DNA from: an uncultured Alphaproteobacteria bacterium
GTDB taxonomy: Bacteria > Pseudomonadota > Alphaproteobacteria > HIMB59 > GCA-002718135
DNA length: 64,000 nucleotides
Direction of reading: 5' to 3'
NCBI GenBank assembly: GCA_902560725.1
Contig: CACEMR010000002.1
Location: 1-64,000, forward strand
Shown here in pieces: positions 34,954 through 44,353 of this stretch; position 1 is the stretch's first letter, and each line of letters opens with the position of its first letter. The position numbers and the translations under genes are program-made. The notes under the pieces were generated by a model. The model searched no databases. It was given only the letters and a program-made list of their open reading frames with translations, and had not been told where the DNA came from.

Positions 34954-37900
34954 ATGAAAAAGATTAGCAAAATTCTAGCCGCGAATAGAAGTGAGATTGC
35001 TATTCGAATTTTCAGAGCTGCTGAAGAGTCTGGAATAAGAACAGCTGCTATTTATTCAAAAGAAGATCGCTTTGCCATTCATCGCTTTAAAACTGATGAA
35101 AGTTATTTGGTCGGAGAAGGCAAAGGACCCATACAGGCATATTTAGATATAGACTCAATTATCAAAATTGCAAAAGGTGCTAACGTTGATGCCATTCACC
35201 CTGGTTATGGTTTTTTATCTGAAAGTCCTGAGCTAGCTGCGCAGTGTGAAAAAAATGGAATAACATTTATTGGTCCAAGCAAAGAAATATTACAAAGATT
35301 TGGAAATAAAACAGAAGCAAAAAAAGTTGCAGAAGAAGCAAAGGTTGACATCGTTCCTTCCGCTCTTGTAACAAAAGAAAATTTAAATAGTGTTGAGAAA
35401 GAAGTTGAAAAAATAGGTTACCCTGTAATTGTTAAAGCTAGTTGGGGAGGAGGAGGTCGAGGAATGCGTGTTGTAAGATCAAGCAAAGACTTGTTGGATC
35501 AAATTACAACAGCGCAGAGTGAGTCACTAAAAGCTTTTGGAAAAGATGAAGTATTTATAGAAAAATTTCTTGAAGACGCTGCCCACATAGAAGTACAAAT
35601 TTTAGGAGATAGTCACGGAAATATCATACACCTCTTTGAAAGAGATTGCTCTCTTCAAAGAAGACATCAAAAGATTATTGAAAGAGCTCCAGCACATTTT
35701 CTTGAAAATAAAACCCGAGAAGCAATATGTAATGCGGCTATCAAAATTGCTAAACAGGTAAATTATTTTGGCGCAGGAACAGTTGAATTTTTATTTGATA
35801 AAAAGTCTGGCAAATTTTATTTCATTGAGGTTAATCCAAGAATTCAAGTTGAACATACGGTAACTGAAGAAGTAACTGGTATTGATATAGTAAAAGCTCA
35901 AATTAAAATTGCAGAAGGAGAAAAAATTGGAAGTCATCCTGCTCTTCCAAAACAAGAAGACATACATCTTAACGGATATGCTATTCAATGTAGAGTTACA
36001 ACAGAAGATCCACTTAATAATTTTATGCCAGATTATGGGAAGATCATGACTTACCGATCTGCAGCCGGTTTTGGAGTAAGATTAGATGCAGCGAATGCAT
36101 CATCCGGTTCAATTATTACACCATATTATGACTCTTTACTTGTAAAAGTAACCACTTGGGCAAAGCATCAAGATGATTGCATAAAAAGAATGGATAGAGC
36201 GTTAAGAGAATTTAGAATTAGAGGTGTTAAAACAAATTTAGTATTTCTAGAATCTCTTATAAATAACAATGATTTTCTTAAAGGAAATTATAATACGAAT
36301 TTTGTTGATACAAAAAAAGAATTATACACCTATAAACCTCAAAAGGATCGAGCATCAAAAATTGTATCTTATCTGGGTAATATAATAGTAAACGGACACA
36401 GCGATATTTCTGGAAGGCCTAATAATAGTTCAGCTGTAGAAGTTCAAATTCCTATCTCAAATAACAAAAATGGAAAAAATAATTTTGTCGAAGATTTAAA
36501 AAAACTAGGTTCTGCAAAATTTGCAAAAAAAATAAAAGAAATACCCTACACTTTAATTACAGATACAACGATGCGTGATGCACACCAATCACTTTTAGCC
36601 ACAAGGATGCGCACAGATGATATTGTTAACATTGCTGAATATTATAGTAAAAGTCTAAGCAACTTATTTTCATTGGAATGTTGGGGAGGCGCAACTTTCG
36701 ATACTTCAATGAGATTTTTAAAAGAAGATCCGTGGGATAGATTAGAAAGGTTAAATAATAGAGCTCCTAATCTTCTTAAACAAATGCTCTTTAGAGGCTC
36801 TAATGCTGTTGGTTATAAAAATTATCCGGACAATGTTGTTAAACATTTTATTAAACAGTCTGCAGAAGCAGGAATTGATGTATTTCGTGTTTTTGATTCA
36901 TTAAACTTAATTGATAATATGCGAGTTGCAATTGATGAAGTACGTAATCAAAATAAAATTTGTGAAGGGACTATTTGTTATACAAACGATGTGACTGATC
37001 CAAATGAAAAAAAATATACATTAAAATATTATATTGACCTTGTTAAAGATTTAGAAAAAGTAGGAGCAAATATTATTGCTATAAAAGATATGGCGGGATT
37101 GGCAAAACCTAATGCTATAAAAAAATTAGTAAACGAAATAAAACAAACAACTGATCTTCCAATTCACTTCCACACACACGATACATCTGGCACCTCATCA
37201 GCATCTGTTCTTGCTGCAATAGAAGAAAAAGTAGATATTGTTGATCTTGCAATTGACTCTATGAGCGGTTTGACATCCCAGCCTGCATTTGGTTCAATCG
37301 TATCAATAATGAAACAAAATCATCAAGATCCAAAACTAGATGAAGAGGCTATTAGAACACTATCTTTATATTGGGAGCAGGTTCGACAAAATTATCATGC
37401 TTTTGAAACAGACTTCAAAGGCGGAAGTTCTGATGTGTATCTTCACCAAATGCCTGGTGGACAGTTCACCAACCTAAAAGAACAAGCTAGATCTTTAGGA
37501 ATTACAACTGATAAATGGGGAATGGTTGCAAATAAATATGCAGAAGTAAATCAACTTTTTGGCGATATTGTTAAGGTAACGCCTTCTTCTAAAATTGTAG
37601 GCGATATGGCACTTTATATGATTGCTAATGATTTAAGCAAAGAAGATATATTAGATCCAAAAAAAGAAATTTCTTTTCCCGCTTCTGTTATTGAGTTTTT
37701 TAAAGGTGAAATTGGCATACCACATGGGGGCTTTCCAAAAGAGTTACAAAAAAAGGTTCTTGGAGATGTAAAACCTCTAACAAAAAGACCAGGAGAAGTT
37801 TTAGAATCAGTTGATCTAGATAAAGAAGTTAAAAACTTAGAAAATGAAATAGGAATGAAAGTTGAACAAACGCATCTTGCTTCTTACTTAATGTATCCAA

Positions 37901-38394
37901 AAGTTTTTAAAGACTATGTAGATCATTTTAAGGAGTTTAGTGACACATCAATTCTTTCTACAGAATTATTTTTTTATGGTCCTCAGCAAGATAAAGAATA
38001 CACAATAGAAATTGATAAAGGTAAAAACTTAATTTTAAGATATTTAGCAAAAAGTGAAGTTAACAATAATGGAAAATGCTCTGTCTTTTTTGAAATCAAT
38101 GGTCAACCACGTACTATTGATATTGAAAATAGAGAATTTTCAAAAAATATTATACAAAGAGCGAAAGCAGATGATAGTAACAATAATCATGTAGGATCCC
38201 CATTACCAGGTCAAGTTGCCAAAATATTTGTCAAACCGGGAAATAAGGTAATTAAAGGTGATAAACTTTTAGTTATAGAAGCAATGAAAATGGAAACTAC
38301 TATTAATGCAGAAAAAAGTGGAACAGTAAAATCTCTAAATGTTTCTTCTGGTGATAATGTTGAAACAAAAGATTTATTAGTTGAGATTAGCTAA
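34954..38394 (+). CDS. pyc: Pyruvate carboxylase
   Basis: Single-chain biotin enzyme making oxaloacetate from pyruvate and bicarbonate. The biotin carboxylase domain (about 1-450) has the Gly-Gly-Gly-Gly-Arg-Gly-Met ATP loop and Glu-Val-Asn-Pro-Arg-Ile-Gln-Val-Glu-His. The carboxyltransferase domain (about 540-810) has Asp-Thr-Thr-Met-Arg-Asp-Ala-His-Gln-Ser and the metal-binding His-Phe-His-Thr-His-Asp. The biotin carrier domain ends the protein, with Lys1112 in Ala-Met-Lys-Met. At 1146 residues it is complete. It provides anaplerotic carbon to the TCA cycle. It stands alone, 216 bases after DUF2244. Confidence 0.97.
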   Translation: MKKISKILAANRSEIAIRIFRAAEESGIRTAAIYSKEDRFAIHRFKTDESYLVGEGKGPIQAYLDIDSIIKIAKGANVDAIHPGYGFLSESPELAAQCEKNGITFIGPSKEILQRFGNKTEAKKVAEEAKVDIVPSALVTKENLNSVEKEVEKIGYPVIVKASWGGGGRGMRVVRSSKDLLDQITTAQSESLKAFGKDEVFIEKFLEDAAHIEVQILGDSHGNIIHLFERDCSLQRRHQKIIERAPAHFLENKTREAICNAAIKIAKQVNYFGAGTVEFLFDKKSGKFYFIEVNPRIQVEHTVTEEVTGIDIVKAQIKIAEGEKIGSHPALPKQEDIHLNGYAIQCRVTTEDPLNNFMPDYGKIMTYRSAAGFGVRLDAANASSGSIITPYYDSLLVKVTTWAKHQDDCIKRMDRALREFRIRGVKTNLVFLESLINNNDFLKGNYNTNFVDTKKELYTYKPQKDRASKIVSYLGNIIVNGHSDISGRPNNSSAVEVQIPISNNKNGKNNFVEDLKKLGSAKFAKKIKEIPYTLITDTTMRDAHQSLLATRMRTDDIVNIAEYYSKSLSNLFSLECWGGATFDTSMRFLKEDPWDRLERLNNRAPNLLKQMLFRGSNAVGYKNYPDNVVKHFIKQSAEAGIDVFRVFDSLNLIDNMRVAIDEVRNQNKICEGTICYTNDVTDPNEKKYTLKYYIDLVKDLEKVGANIIAIKDMAGLAKPNAIKKLVNEIKQTTDLPIHFHTHDTSGTSSASVLAAIEEKVDIVDLAIDSMSGLTSQPAFGSIVSIMKQNHQDPKLDEEAIRTLSLYWEQVRQNYHAFETDFKGGSSDVYLHQMPGGQFTNLKEQARSLGITTDKWGMVANKYAEVNQLFGDIVKVTPSSKIVGDMALYMIANDLSKEDILDPKKEISFPASVIEFFKGEIGIPHGGFPKELQKKVLGDVKPLTKRPGEVLESVDLDKEVKNLENEIGMKVEQTHLASYLMYPKVFKDYVDHFKEFSDTSILSTELFFYGPQQDKEYTIEIDKGKNLILRYLAKSEVNNNGKCSVFFEINGQPRTIDIENREFSKNIIQRAKADDSNNNHVGSPLPGQVAKIFVKPGNKVIKGDKLLVIEAMKMETTINAEKSGTVKSLNVSSGDNVETKDLLVEIS

Positions 38395-38872
38395 TTAATT
38401 TGTATTCCCTATAACAAGACTCCAAAGATTGCTTGCTATTTAAAAGCTCGCCTATACCATCCCTGAATTCAAAGTGCTCAACTCTTTTTATATTTGAATT
38501 AAGATTAAAAAAAAGAAAAAGTCTACATGAAGAGCTATCATAACGAAGCATCTTTATAGAGCCATCTGATCTTGCTAATTGTGGCTCCCCCATCTGTTCT
38601 TGGATTTCATCAATTTTTTTTCCTATAAAATTTATTTGCGCTAATTTTTGCTGTGTTTTAACAATTGTTTTTTCTTCTTTTTTTTCTTGAGTTATAATTT
38701 TTTTTTCTTCCACTATTGTTTTATCCTCAAAAATTTTTACTTTCTTTTCTTCAAACTGTTTTTCAACCTTTTCTTTTACTACGGATCCAACTTTAACAAC
38801 TTCTTTTGTTACTTCAATTGTTGTACAGTTTGATAAAAATATAATTAATAGTAAATAGGTTAATAACCGCAT
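38387..38872 (-). CDS. Lipoprotein with Lys/Glu-rich stalk
   Basis: Predicted lipoprotein of 161 residues: signal segment, lipobox Leu-Ser-Asn-Cys (Cys16), then a Lys/Glu/Val-rich, probably helical stalk (about 20-78) with many Glu-Glu-Lys-Lys runs, and a globular C-terminal domain starting Ile-Gly-Lys-Lys-Ile-Asp-Glu-Ile. That domain (Met-Gly-Glu-Pro, Arg-Tyr-Asp, Cys-Arg-Leu-Phe-Leu) resembles SmpA/OmlA-like folds of small alphaproteobacterial lipoproteins, with two Cys that could pair. The function is unknown. It ends within the pyc stop region and is divergent from upp. Confidence 0.7.
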   Translation of the reverse strand: MRLLTYLLLIIFLSNCTTIEVTKEVVKVGSVVKEKVEKQFEEKKVKIFEDKTIVEEKKIITQEKKEEKTIVKTQQKLAQINFIGKKIDEIQEQMGEPQLARSDGSIKMLRYDSSSCRLFLFFNLNSNIKRVEHFEFRDGIGELLNSKQSLESCYREYKLIS

Positions 38873-38907
38873 TGCTCTTTAGAACGTTTGTATATATGTT
38901 ATCTTAA

Positions 38908-39528
38908 ATGATTACAGTAATTAAATCTCAATTTGTTCAGCATAAACTAACAATATTAAGAAATAAAAAAACTTCAAATACTGTTTTTAGACAAACAATG
39001 AATGAAACAAGTTATTTAATTGCAGCAGAGGTGTTAAAGCATCTTCCTTATAAAAAAACCAAAGTTGAAACTCCTTTAAAGAGTACTAGTGGAACGATCC
39101 TTGCTAAACAAATCATACTAGTTCCAATATTAAGAGCCGGCTTAGGACTGCTTGAGGGTTTTGCTAAATTTCTTCCTGATGCTGAAAAGGGTCACATTGG
39201 TTTATATCGAGATGAGCAAACATACGAGCCCGTAGAGTATTTATTTAAATTACCAAAGATAAGAAACAAAAAAATTCTGATTTTAGACCCCATGCTTGCA
39301 ACTGGAAATTCATCAATTGCTGCAATTGATCTTATTAGAAACAAGGGCGCTAATATAAAAGATATTTCCCTAATATCTCTTTTAGCTGCTCCAGAGGGGC
39401 TAAAAAACATCCAAAAGAAACAAAAAGGAATCCATATTTTTACCTGCAGTATTGACAAAAAATTGAATAAAAATAAGTTTATTGTCCCTGGCCTTGGTGA
39501 TGCAGGTGATAGGTATATGGGAACTTGA
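38908..39528 (+). CDS. upp: Uracil phosphoribosyltransferase
   Basis: Salvage enzyme converting uracil and PRPP to UMP. The PRPP loop Leu-Asp-Pro-Met-Leu-Ala-Thr-Gly-Asn-Ser lies near 128-137, with Pro-Ile-Leu-Arg-Ala-Gly near 71-76 and the uracil-binding C-terminal Pro-Gly-Leu-Gly-Asp-Ala-Gly-Asp-Arg. The length is 206 residues. It sits 117 bases before a BMP-type nucleoside transporter, so imported pyrimidines can be used directly. Confidence 0.96.
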   Translation: MITVIKSQFVQHKLTILRNKKTSNTVFRQTMNETSYLIAAEVLKHLPYKKTKVETPLKSTSGTILAKQIILVPILRAGLGLLEGFAKFLPDAEKGHIGLYRDEQTYEPVEYLFKLPKIRNKKILILDPMLATGNSSIAAIDLIRNKGANIKDISLISLLAAPEGLKNIQKKQKGIHIFTCSIDKKLNKNKFIVPGLGDAGDRYMGT

Positions 39529-39645
39529 TTTTATCCATAAAAAAAACAATTATTTTACAACTATCTCTTTTTTAATAATTTTATTTTGCAATAAAAATGT
39601 TATCAATAAGATATCTATAATTCATATTTAAGGGGGATTTTTGGT

Positions 39646-40623
39646 ATGAAAAAAATTTTTAGTATTTTTGCAGTTTCTTTCGCTCTCGTCTTCTCTTCAA
39701 GTGCGTTTGCAAACACAATAGGGGTTGTTTATGACTCTGGTGGAAAATTCGATAAATCTTTTAACGAATTAGCATTCAATACAGCTGAGAGAGTTGTAAA
39801 TGAACTTGGTTGGAGCATGATTGAATTTGAATCAGCTAATGACAATCAAATTGAACAAGGTATGCGTAAAATTGCTGATAGAGGGGCAACAATGATTGTT
39901 GGAATGGGATTTGCACAAGCAGATGCTGTTGCAGCAGTTTCTGCTGACTACCCTGATATTAAATTTGTTGCAGTTGATGTTTGTTGGTTAGACGATCCAA
40001 ACAACAATATTTATCAAGCTTGTTATAAAGAACATGAAGGATCATTCTTAGTTGGGATGATGGCTGCTATGGCGTCTAAAAGTGGAACCATTGGATTTGT
40101 TGGTGGAATGGACATTCCATTAATTAGAAAATTTCAAGGTGGTTACGAACAAGGTGCTCAATATGTAAATCCAAACATAGAGGTATTAGCTAATATGACT
40201 GGAACAACTAATGAAGCATGGAACAATCCAACAAAAGGTGCTGAATTAACAAAAGCACAAATTGATGGTGGTGCAGACGTTGTTTATCAAGCAGCAGGCG
40301 GCACAGGAATTGGTGTTCTTCAAGCTGCAGCAGATGCAGGCATAATGGGTATTGGAGTTGATTCGAACCAAAACTGGATGCATCCAGGTAATATGTTAAC
40401 ATCAATGTTAAAAAGATTAGATTTAACAATTTTTGAGCAAGCTGAAAAGGTGGGCAAAGGTTCTTTTGAATCAGGAATAAATATTTTAGGCCTTGCAGAA
40501 GGTATGGTAGGTTATGCAACTGAAGATGGCATGGTTTCATCTGAAATGGCTGCTGCTGCTGATGCTGCTGCTGCAGAAATAGCTAGTGGTTCACTAGTTG
40601 TTGCTGACTGGTCGCAAGAATAA
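39646..40623 (+). CDS. BMP-family nucleoside-binding protein
   Basis: Periplasmic substrate-binding component (325 residues) of a BmpA/PnrA-type ABC transporter. A Sec signal peptide (1-22, ending Ala-Phe-Ala) is followed by the family's Val-Tyr-Asp-Ser-Gly-Gly-Lys-x-Asp-Lys-Ser-Phe-Asn-Glu nucleoside-contact block. Family members bind purine nucleosides or related compounds; Gram-negative versions are soluble, as here. A strong AAGGGGG ribosome-binding site lies at 39630-39636. A large hairpin just after its stop separates it from the ATPase gene. Confidence 0.95.
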   Translation: MKKIFSIFAVSFALVFSSSAFANTIGVVYDSGGKFDKSFNELAFNTAERVVNELGWSMIEFESANDNQIEQGMRKIADRGATMIVGMGFAQADAVAAVSADYPDIKFVAVDVCWLDDPNNNIYQACYKEHEGSFLVGMMAAMASKSGTIGFVGGMDIPLIRKFQGGYEQGAQYVNPNIEVLANMTGTTNEAWNNPTKGAELTKAQIDGGADVVYQAAGGTGIGVLQAAADAGIMGIGVDSNQNWMHPGNMLTSMLKRLDLTIFEQAEKVGKGSFESGINILGLAEGMVGYATEDGMVSSEMAAAADAAAAEIASGSLVVADWSQE

Positions 40624-40643
40624 TTAAAACTAATTAAATATCT

Positions 40644-40683
40644 GGTGAGACCTAAGACTTATTAATAATCTTATGGTCTCACC
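40644..40683 (+). promoter_or_regulatory. Long hairpin enclosing the ABC ATPase start codon
   Basis: GGTGAGACC (40644-40652) pairs with GGTCTCACC (40675-40683), and inside it TAAGA (40653-40657) pairs with TCTTA (40669-40673), leaving an 11-base loop and one bulged T. The stem is 14 base pairs, GC-rich at the base, in otherwise AT-rich DNA. No T-run follows, so it is not a classical terminator. The ATG of the ATPase gene (40673-40675) is within the 3' arm. It probably protects the upstream mRNA and limits translation or transcription of the downstream genes. Confidence 0.8.
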
Positions 40684-42196
40684 TATCTTAGAATTAACAG
40701 ACATTAACAAATCTTTTGGCCATGTTCAGGCTAACAAAAATATTAATCTTAAAATAAAAAAAGGAACAATTCACGGTATAATCGGAGAAAACGGAGCAGG
40801 TAAATCTACTTTAATGAGCATCGTTTTTGGTCTTTACCAGGCAAACTCAGGTTCAATCAAAATTAATGGTAAAGAAATAAATTTAAGATCCCCAAGGGAT
40901 TCAATAATTAATGGAATTGGAATGGTTCACCAACATTTTATGTTGGTAGAAAATTTTACCGTACTTGAAAACATTATATTGGGTTTTGAAGGTGAAACAG
41001 TTTTTGGAGAAAAATTGCAAAAGGCAAAGGAAGATTTACAGAAATTATGTAACACATATAATTTTAATATAGATCTTGATGCAACCATTTCTGATTTATC
41101 TGTAGGCTTTCGACAAAGAGTTGAAATATTAAAGTCTTTATATAGAGGAGCAGAAATTCTAATTCTGGATGAACCAACTGGAGTTCTTACACCCCAAGAA
41201 GTTGACGAATTGTTTAAAATTCTTCGCTCACTAAAGGAAGAAGGTAAAACTATAGTCCTAATTACACATAAATTGATTGAGATAATGGATTTAACAAGTG
41301 AAGTATCAGTCATGCGCCAGGGAGAAATGGTAGGGCACACAAAAACTGAAGATACTAATAAAGAAAAATTAGCTGAAATGATGGTTGGCAGAAGTGTTTT
41401 ACTTAGGGTCGATAAAAAAGAAATAAAAAAAGGTGAAATTATTTTTAAAGTTAATAATCTTTCAGTTAAAGATGATTTAGATGTAACTCGTGTTAAAGAT
41501 ATAAATTTAGAAATATGCTCTGGAGAAATTTTAGGTATCGCTGGCGTAACTGGAAATGGGCAAACCGAATTATTAGAAGCTCTTTCAGGAATTAGGAGAG
41601 TTGAGTCTGGAAATATTGAGTTATTTGGTGAAAAAATATCTGATCATAATAATTTTTTAAATCCAAGCTTGCTTAAAGAAAAGGGTCTAGCACACGTTCC
41701 AGAAGATAGGCAAAGAATGGGTTTAATTAGTGATTTTAAAGCTTATGAAAATTTAATCTTTGGCTATCATGATCAGGAACCTTTTTCAAAATCATCTATT
41801 TTAAATAACAAAGAAATAACAGAATATTCCAAAAAGGTTATGCAAGAATATGATGTAAGGCCTAATTCTCCTAATTTAATAACATCTAATTTTTCTGGAG
41901 GTAATCAGCAGAAAATTATTTTAAGTAGAGAGCTTAATGAAAACCCAAAAGTTCTTTTGGTAGGTCAACCAACACGAGGTGTAGATATTGGTGCAATTGA
42001 ATTTATTCATCAAAGACTTATTGATATGAGAGATAGAGGTGCTGCAATATTATTAGCATCAGTCGAGTTAGATGAAATTTTATCTTTATCTGATAGAATT
42101 ATTGTAATGTTTGATGGAAAAATTGTTGGGGAAAAAGATAATAAAAATGTTACTGATCGTGAATTGGGATTACTAATGGCTGGTGTCGCAGAATGA
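40673..42196 (+). CDS. Nucleoside ABC transporter ATPase (two domains)
   Basis: A 507-residue ATPase with two nucleotide-binding domains, the RbsA/NupO-like layout of BMP-type importers. Domain 1 has Walker A Gly-Glu-Asn-Gly-Ala-Gly-Lys-Ser-Thr near 38-46, signature Leu-Ser-Val-Gly and Walker B Ile-Leu-Asp-Glu-Pro. Domain 2 has a degenerate Walker A, Gly-Val-Thr-Gly-Asn-Gly-Gln-Thr-Glu, as usual in this family, and signature Phe-Ser-Gly-Gly-Asn-Gln-Gln. The ATG is the only plausible start and lies inside the hairpin described above, with no clear Shine-Dalgarno. Confidence 0.94.
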   Translation: MVSPILELTDINKSFGHVQANKNINLKIKKGTIHGIIGENGAGKSTLMSIVFGLYQANSGSIKINGKEINLRSPRDSIINGIGMVHQHFMLVENFTVLENIILGFEGETVFGEKLQKAKEDLQKLCNTYNFNIDLDATISDLSVGFRQRVEILKSLYRGAEILILDEPTGVLTPQEVDELFKILRSLKEEGKTIVLITHKLIEIMDLTSEVSVMRQGEMVGHTKTEDTNKEKLAEMMVGRSVLLRVDKKEIKKGEIIFKVNNLSVKDDLDVTRVKDINLEICSGEILGIAGVTGNGQTELLEALSGIRRVESGNIELFGEKISDHNNFLNPSLLKEKGLAHVPEDRQRMGLISDFKAYENLIFGYHDQEPFSKSSILNNKEITEYSKKVMQEYDVRPNSPNLITSNFSGGNQQKIILSRELNENPKVLLVGQPTRGVDIGAIEFIHQRLIDMRDRGAAILLASVELDEILSLSDRIIVMFDGKIVGEKDNKNVTDRELGLLMAGVAE

Positions 42197-43314
42197 GTAA
42201 CACAGTAGTTGATAAATCGAAAGTTCCATGGTGGGTGTCTAACGTAATTGTTCCCTTGGTAAACTTAACATTAGCATTATTAGTATCTGGTGTTTTTGTT
42301 TTTATTGCTGGTGAAAACCCAATAGAAGCAGTTAAATTAATTATCTATGGTTCATTTGGTTATATCCAAGGTTTTGCATATACACTTTATTATACAACAA
42401 ATTTTATTTTTACTGGACTAGCATTTGCGGTTGCGTTTCATTGTAGACTTTTTAATATAGGAGGAGAAGGCCAAGCTTATATAGGTGGTCTAGGTGTTTT
42501 TTTAGTAGCAATAAATTTAAGTTTTCTTCCTGTACCAATTGTTTGGCTCTTGGCAATTTTTGGTGCTTTCTTATTTGGAGCAGCGTGGGCATACATACCT
42601 GCCTATCTTCAATCAAAAAGAGGTAGTCATGTTGTTATCACAACAATAATGTTTAATTTTATTGCTTCATCATTAATGATTTTTTTACTTGTTGACGTAA
42701 TAAGAGACACCAATCAGATGGCACCGCACACTGTTAAGCTACCTGAAGCTATTTGGTTACCAAGTTTTGAAGCATTTTCTGGAATTCTTGGTATAAAGAT
42801 AAGATATTCACCTCTTAACCTTACTTTTTTATTAGCTATAGCATCCTTATTCTTTGTTTGGTTTTTAGTATGGAAAACTAAATGGGGTTATGAGATGCGA
42901 GCTGTTGGTCATAATACTCAGGCAGCAATTTACGCAGGTATATCTCCTCATAAAAATATTATTATTGCAATGTGTATCTCTGGAGGTTTAGCAGGACTGC
43001 TTGGTGTTAATGAAATTCTTGGAGTAAGTCATAAAATTCAAGCGGGCTTCCCAGCAGGATATGGTTTTACAGGAATTGCAGTTGCTTTAATGGGCAGAAA
43101 CCATCCAATTGGTATTTTGCCAGCAGCATTTTTATTTGGTATTTTATATCAAGGAGGTTCAGAAGTAACATTTGAAATGCCAAATATTACTAGATACATG
43201 TTTGTTGCTGTTCAAGGTTTAATAATATTATTTAGTGGCGCTCTAGAGAATTTATTTAGACCGCAAATAGAAAGTTTTTTTGTAAAAAGACTTAATAGAG
43301 AGGTAAGTGCATAA
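42193..43314 (+). CDS. Nucleoside ABC transporter permease 1
   Basis: Integral membrane subunit (373 residues) of the BMP-type importer, BPD_transp_2 family, with about eight to ten hydrophobic segments. Conserved blocks include Ala-Phe-Asn-Ile/Phe-Asn-Ile-Gly-Gly-Glu-Gly-Gln near 90-97 and Arg-Ala-Val-Gly-His-Asn near 236-241 (the ATPase-contact loop). It overlaps the ATPase gene by four bases and the second permease by one. Confidence 0.93.
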   Translation: MSNTVVDKSKVPWWVSNVIVPLVNLTLALLVSGVFVFIAGENPIEAVKLIIYGSFGYIQGFAYTLYYTTNFIFTGLAFAVAFHCRLFNIGGEGQAYIGGLGVFLVAINLSFLPVPIVWLLAIFGAFLFGAAWAYIPAYLQSKRGSHVVITTIMFNFIASSLMIFLLVDVIRDTNQMAPHTVKLPEAIWLPSFEAFSGILGIKIRYSPLNLTFLLAIASLFFVWFLVWKTKWGYEMRAVGHNTQAAIYAGISPHKNIIIAMCISGGLAGLLGVNEILGVSHKIQAGFPAGYGFTGIAVALMGRNHPIGILPAAFLFGILYQGGSEVTFEMPNITRYMFVAVQGLIILFSGALENLFRPQIESFFVKRLNREVSA

Positions 43315-44285
43315 TGGAATTTTTATCCGATATTGCTTCTTTAATCAATTCTACACTAAGAATATCTACACCATTAGTCTTTGCAGCAATGGCTGGTATT
43401 TTTGCTGAAAGATCTGGAGTAATTGATTTTAGTTTGGAAGGTAAAATGCTTATGGCTGCTTTTGTAGCAGCTGTTGGTTCTTATTATTTGGGTAATCCAT
43501 GGTTGGGATTATTGTTAGCAATCTTAGCATGCGTATGCCTATCTATGTTGCATGGTTTTGCATCTGTAACTCATAAAGGTGATCAGGTTGTATCATGTGT
43601 AGCTATAAATATTTTAATAATTGGTTTGACCACTGCTTTGGCTGCGGCGTGGTTTGGACAAGCAGGGCTAACACCTACACTTAATGAAGATCAGCGTTTT
43701 CTCGAAATTCATCTTCCTTTTGCAGATGCTTTAAGGGATATACCAATTATTGGAACTATTTATAGCGATATATTAAGCGGTCATTATGTATTTGTTTATT
43801 TGGCTTACTTATCAGTTCCTCTTGTTTTTTGGATTGTATTTAAAACTAGTTTTGGCTTACGATTAAGAGCTGTTGGTGAAAATCCAAGTGCCGTAGATAC
43901 TGCGGGAATAAATGTTTTTTCTATGAGATATAAAGCTTTGGCAGTCAACGGAGTACTAATTGCATTTGCTGGAGCACACTTATCAACAGCTGTTAATGCA
44001 AATTTTTTTAGAGAGATGTCTGCTGGAAGAGGTTATCTAGCTTTGGCCGCTATGATATTTGGGAAGTGGCATCCTAAAACAGCATTAATTGCTTGTTTAC
44101 TTTTTGGATTTACAGATGCTCTTCAAATTAGGTTACAAGGAGTTGAACTTCCTGCAATTGGAGAAATACCTGTACAATTAATTCAAGCAATTCCCTATAT
44201 ACTAACTGTTGTCTTATTGGCTGGCTTTGTAGGTAAGGCAATTGCCCCTAATGCAATTGGACAACCATATATTAAAGAAAGATAA
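43314..44285 (+). CDS. Nucleoside ABC transporter permease 2
   Basis: Second membrane subunit (323 residues), also BPD_transp_2. It has the Ala-Glu-Arg-Ser-Gly-Val-Ile-Asp/Glu-Gly-Lys-Met block near 30-43 and the Arg-Ala-Val-Gly-Glu-Asn-Pro coupling loop near 191-197. Two unequal permeases plus a double ATPase and a BMP receptor complete a nucleoside importer. The gene order receptor-ATPase-permease-permease is that of purine nucleoside systems in rhizobia and Bacillus. Confidence 0.93.
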   Translation: MEFLSDIASLINSTLRISTPLVFAAMAGIFAERSGVIDFSLEGKMLMAAFVAAVGSYYLGNPWLGLLLAILACVCLSMLHGFASVTHKGDQVVSCVAINILIIGLTTALAAAWFGQAGLTPTLNEDQRFLEIHLPFADALRDIPIIGTIYSDILSGHYVFVYLAYLSVPLVFWIVFKTSFGLRLRAVGENPSAVDTAGINVFSMRYKALAVNGVLIAFAGAHLSTAVNANFFREMSAGRGYLALAAMIFGKWHPKTALIACLLFGFTDALQIRLQGVELPAIGEIPVQLIQAIPYILTVVLLAGFVGKAIAPNAIGQPYIKER

Positions 44286-44307
44286 TTATTATTTTTTTTT
44301 AATAATT
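44284..44307 (+). terminator. AT-only hairpin after the transporter operon
   Basis: AATTATTA (44284-44291) and TAATAATT (44300-44307) form an eight-base AT stem around a T-run at the stop of the second permease. It is a weak candidate terminator. Confidence 0.25.
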
Positions 44308-44353
44308 TTAAAACTTTTCAACTATATATAATTAATTAGAAATAGGAGTAACA

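Noticed and set aside
38648..38833. Phe-rich plus-strand frame antisense to the lipoprotein stalk
   Set aside because: It is the mirror of Lys/Glu codons on the other strand and has no independent support.
39592..39645. Purine riboswitch upstream of the BMP gene
   Set aside because: The leader is short and AT-rich, and I saw no conserved three-way-junction pattern.
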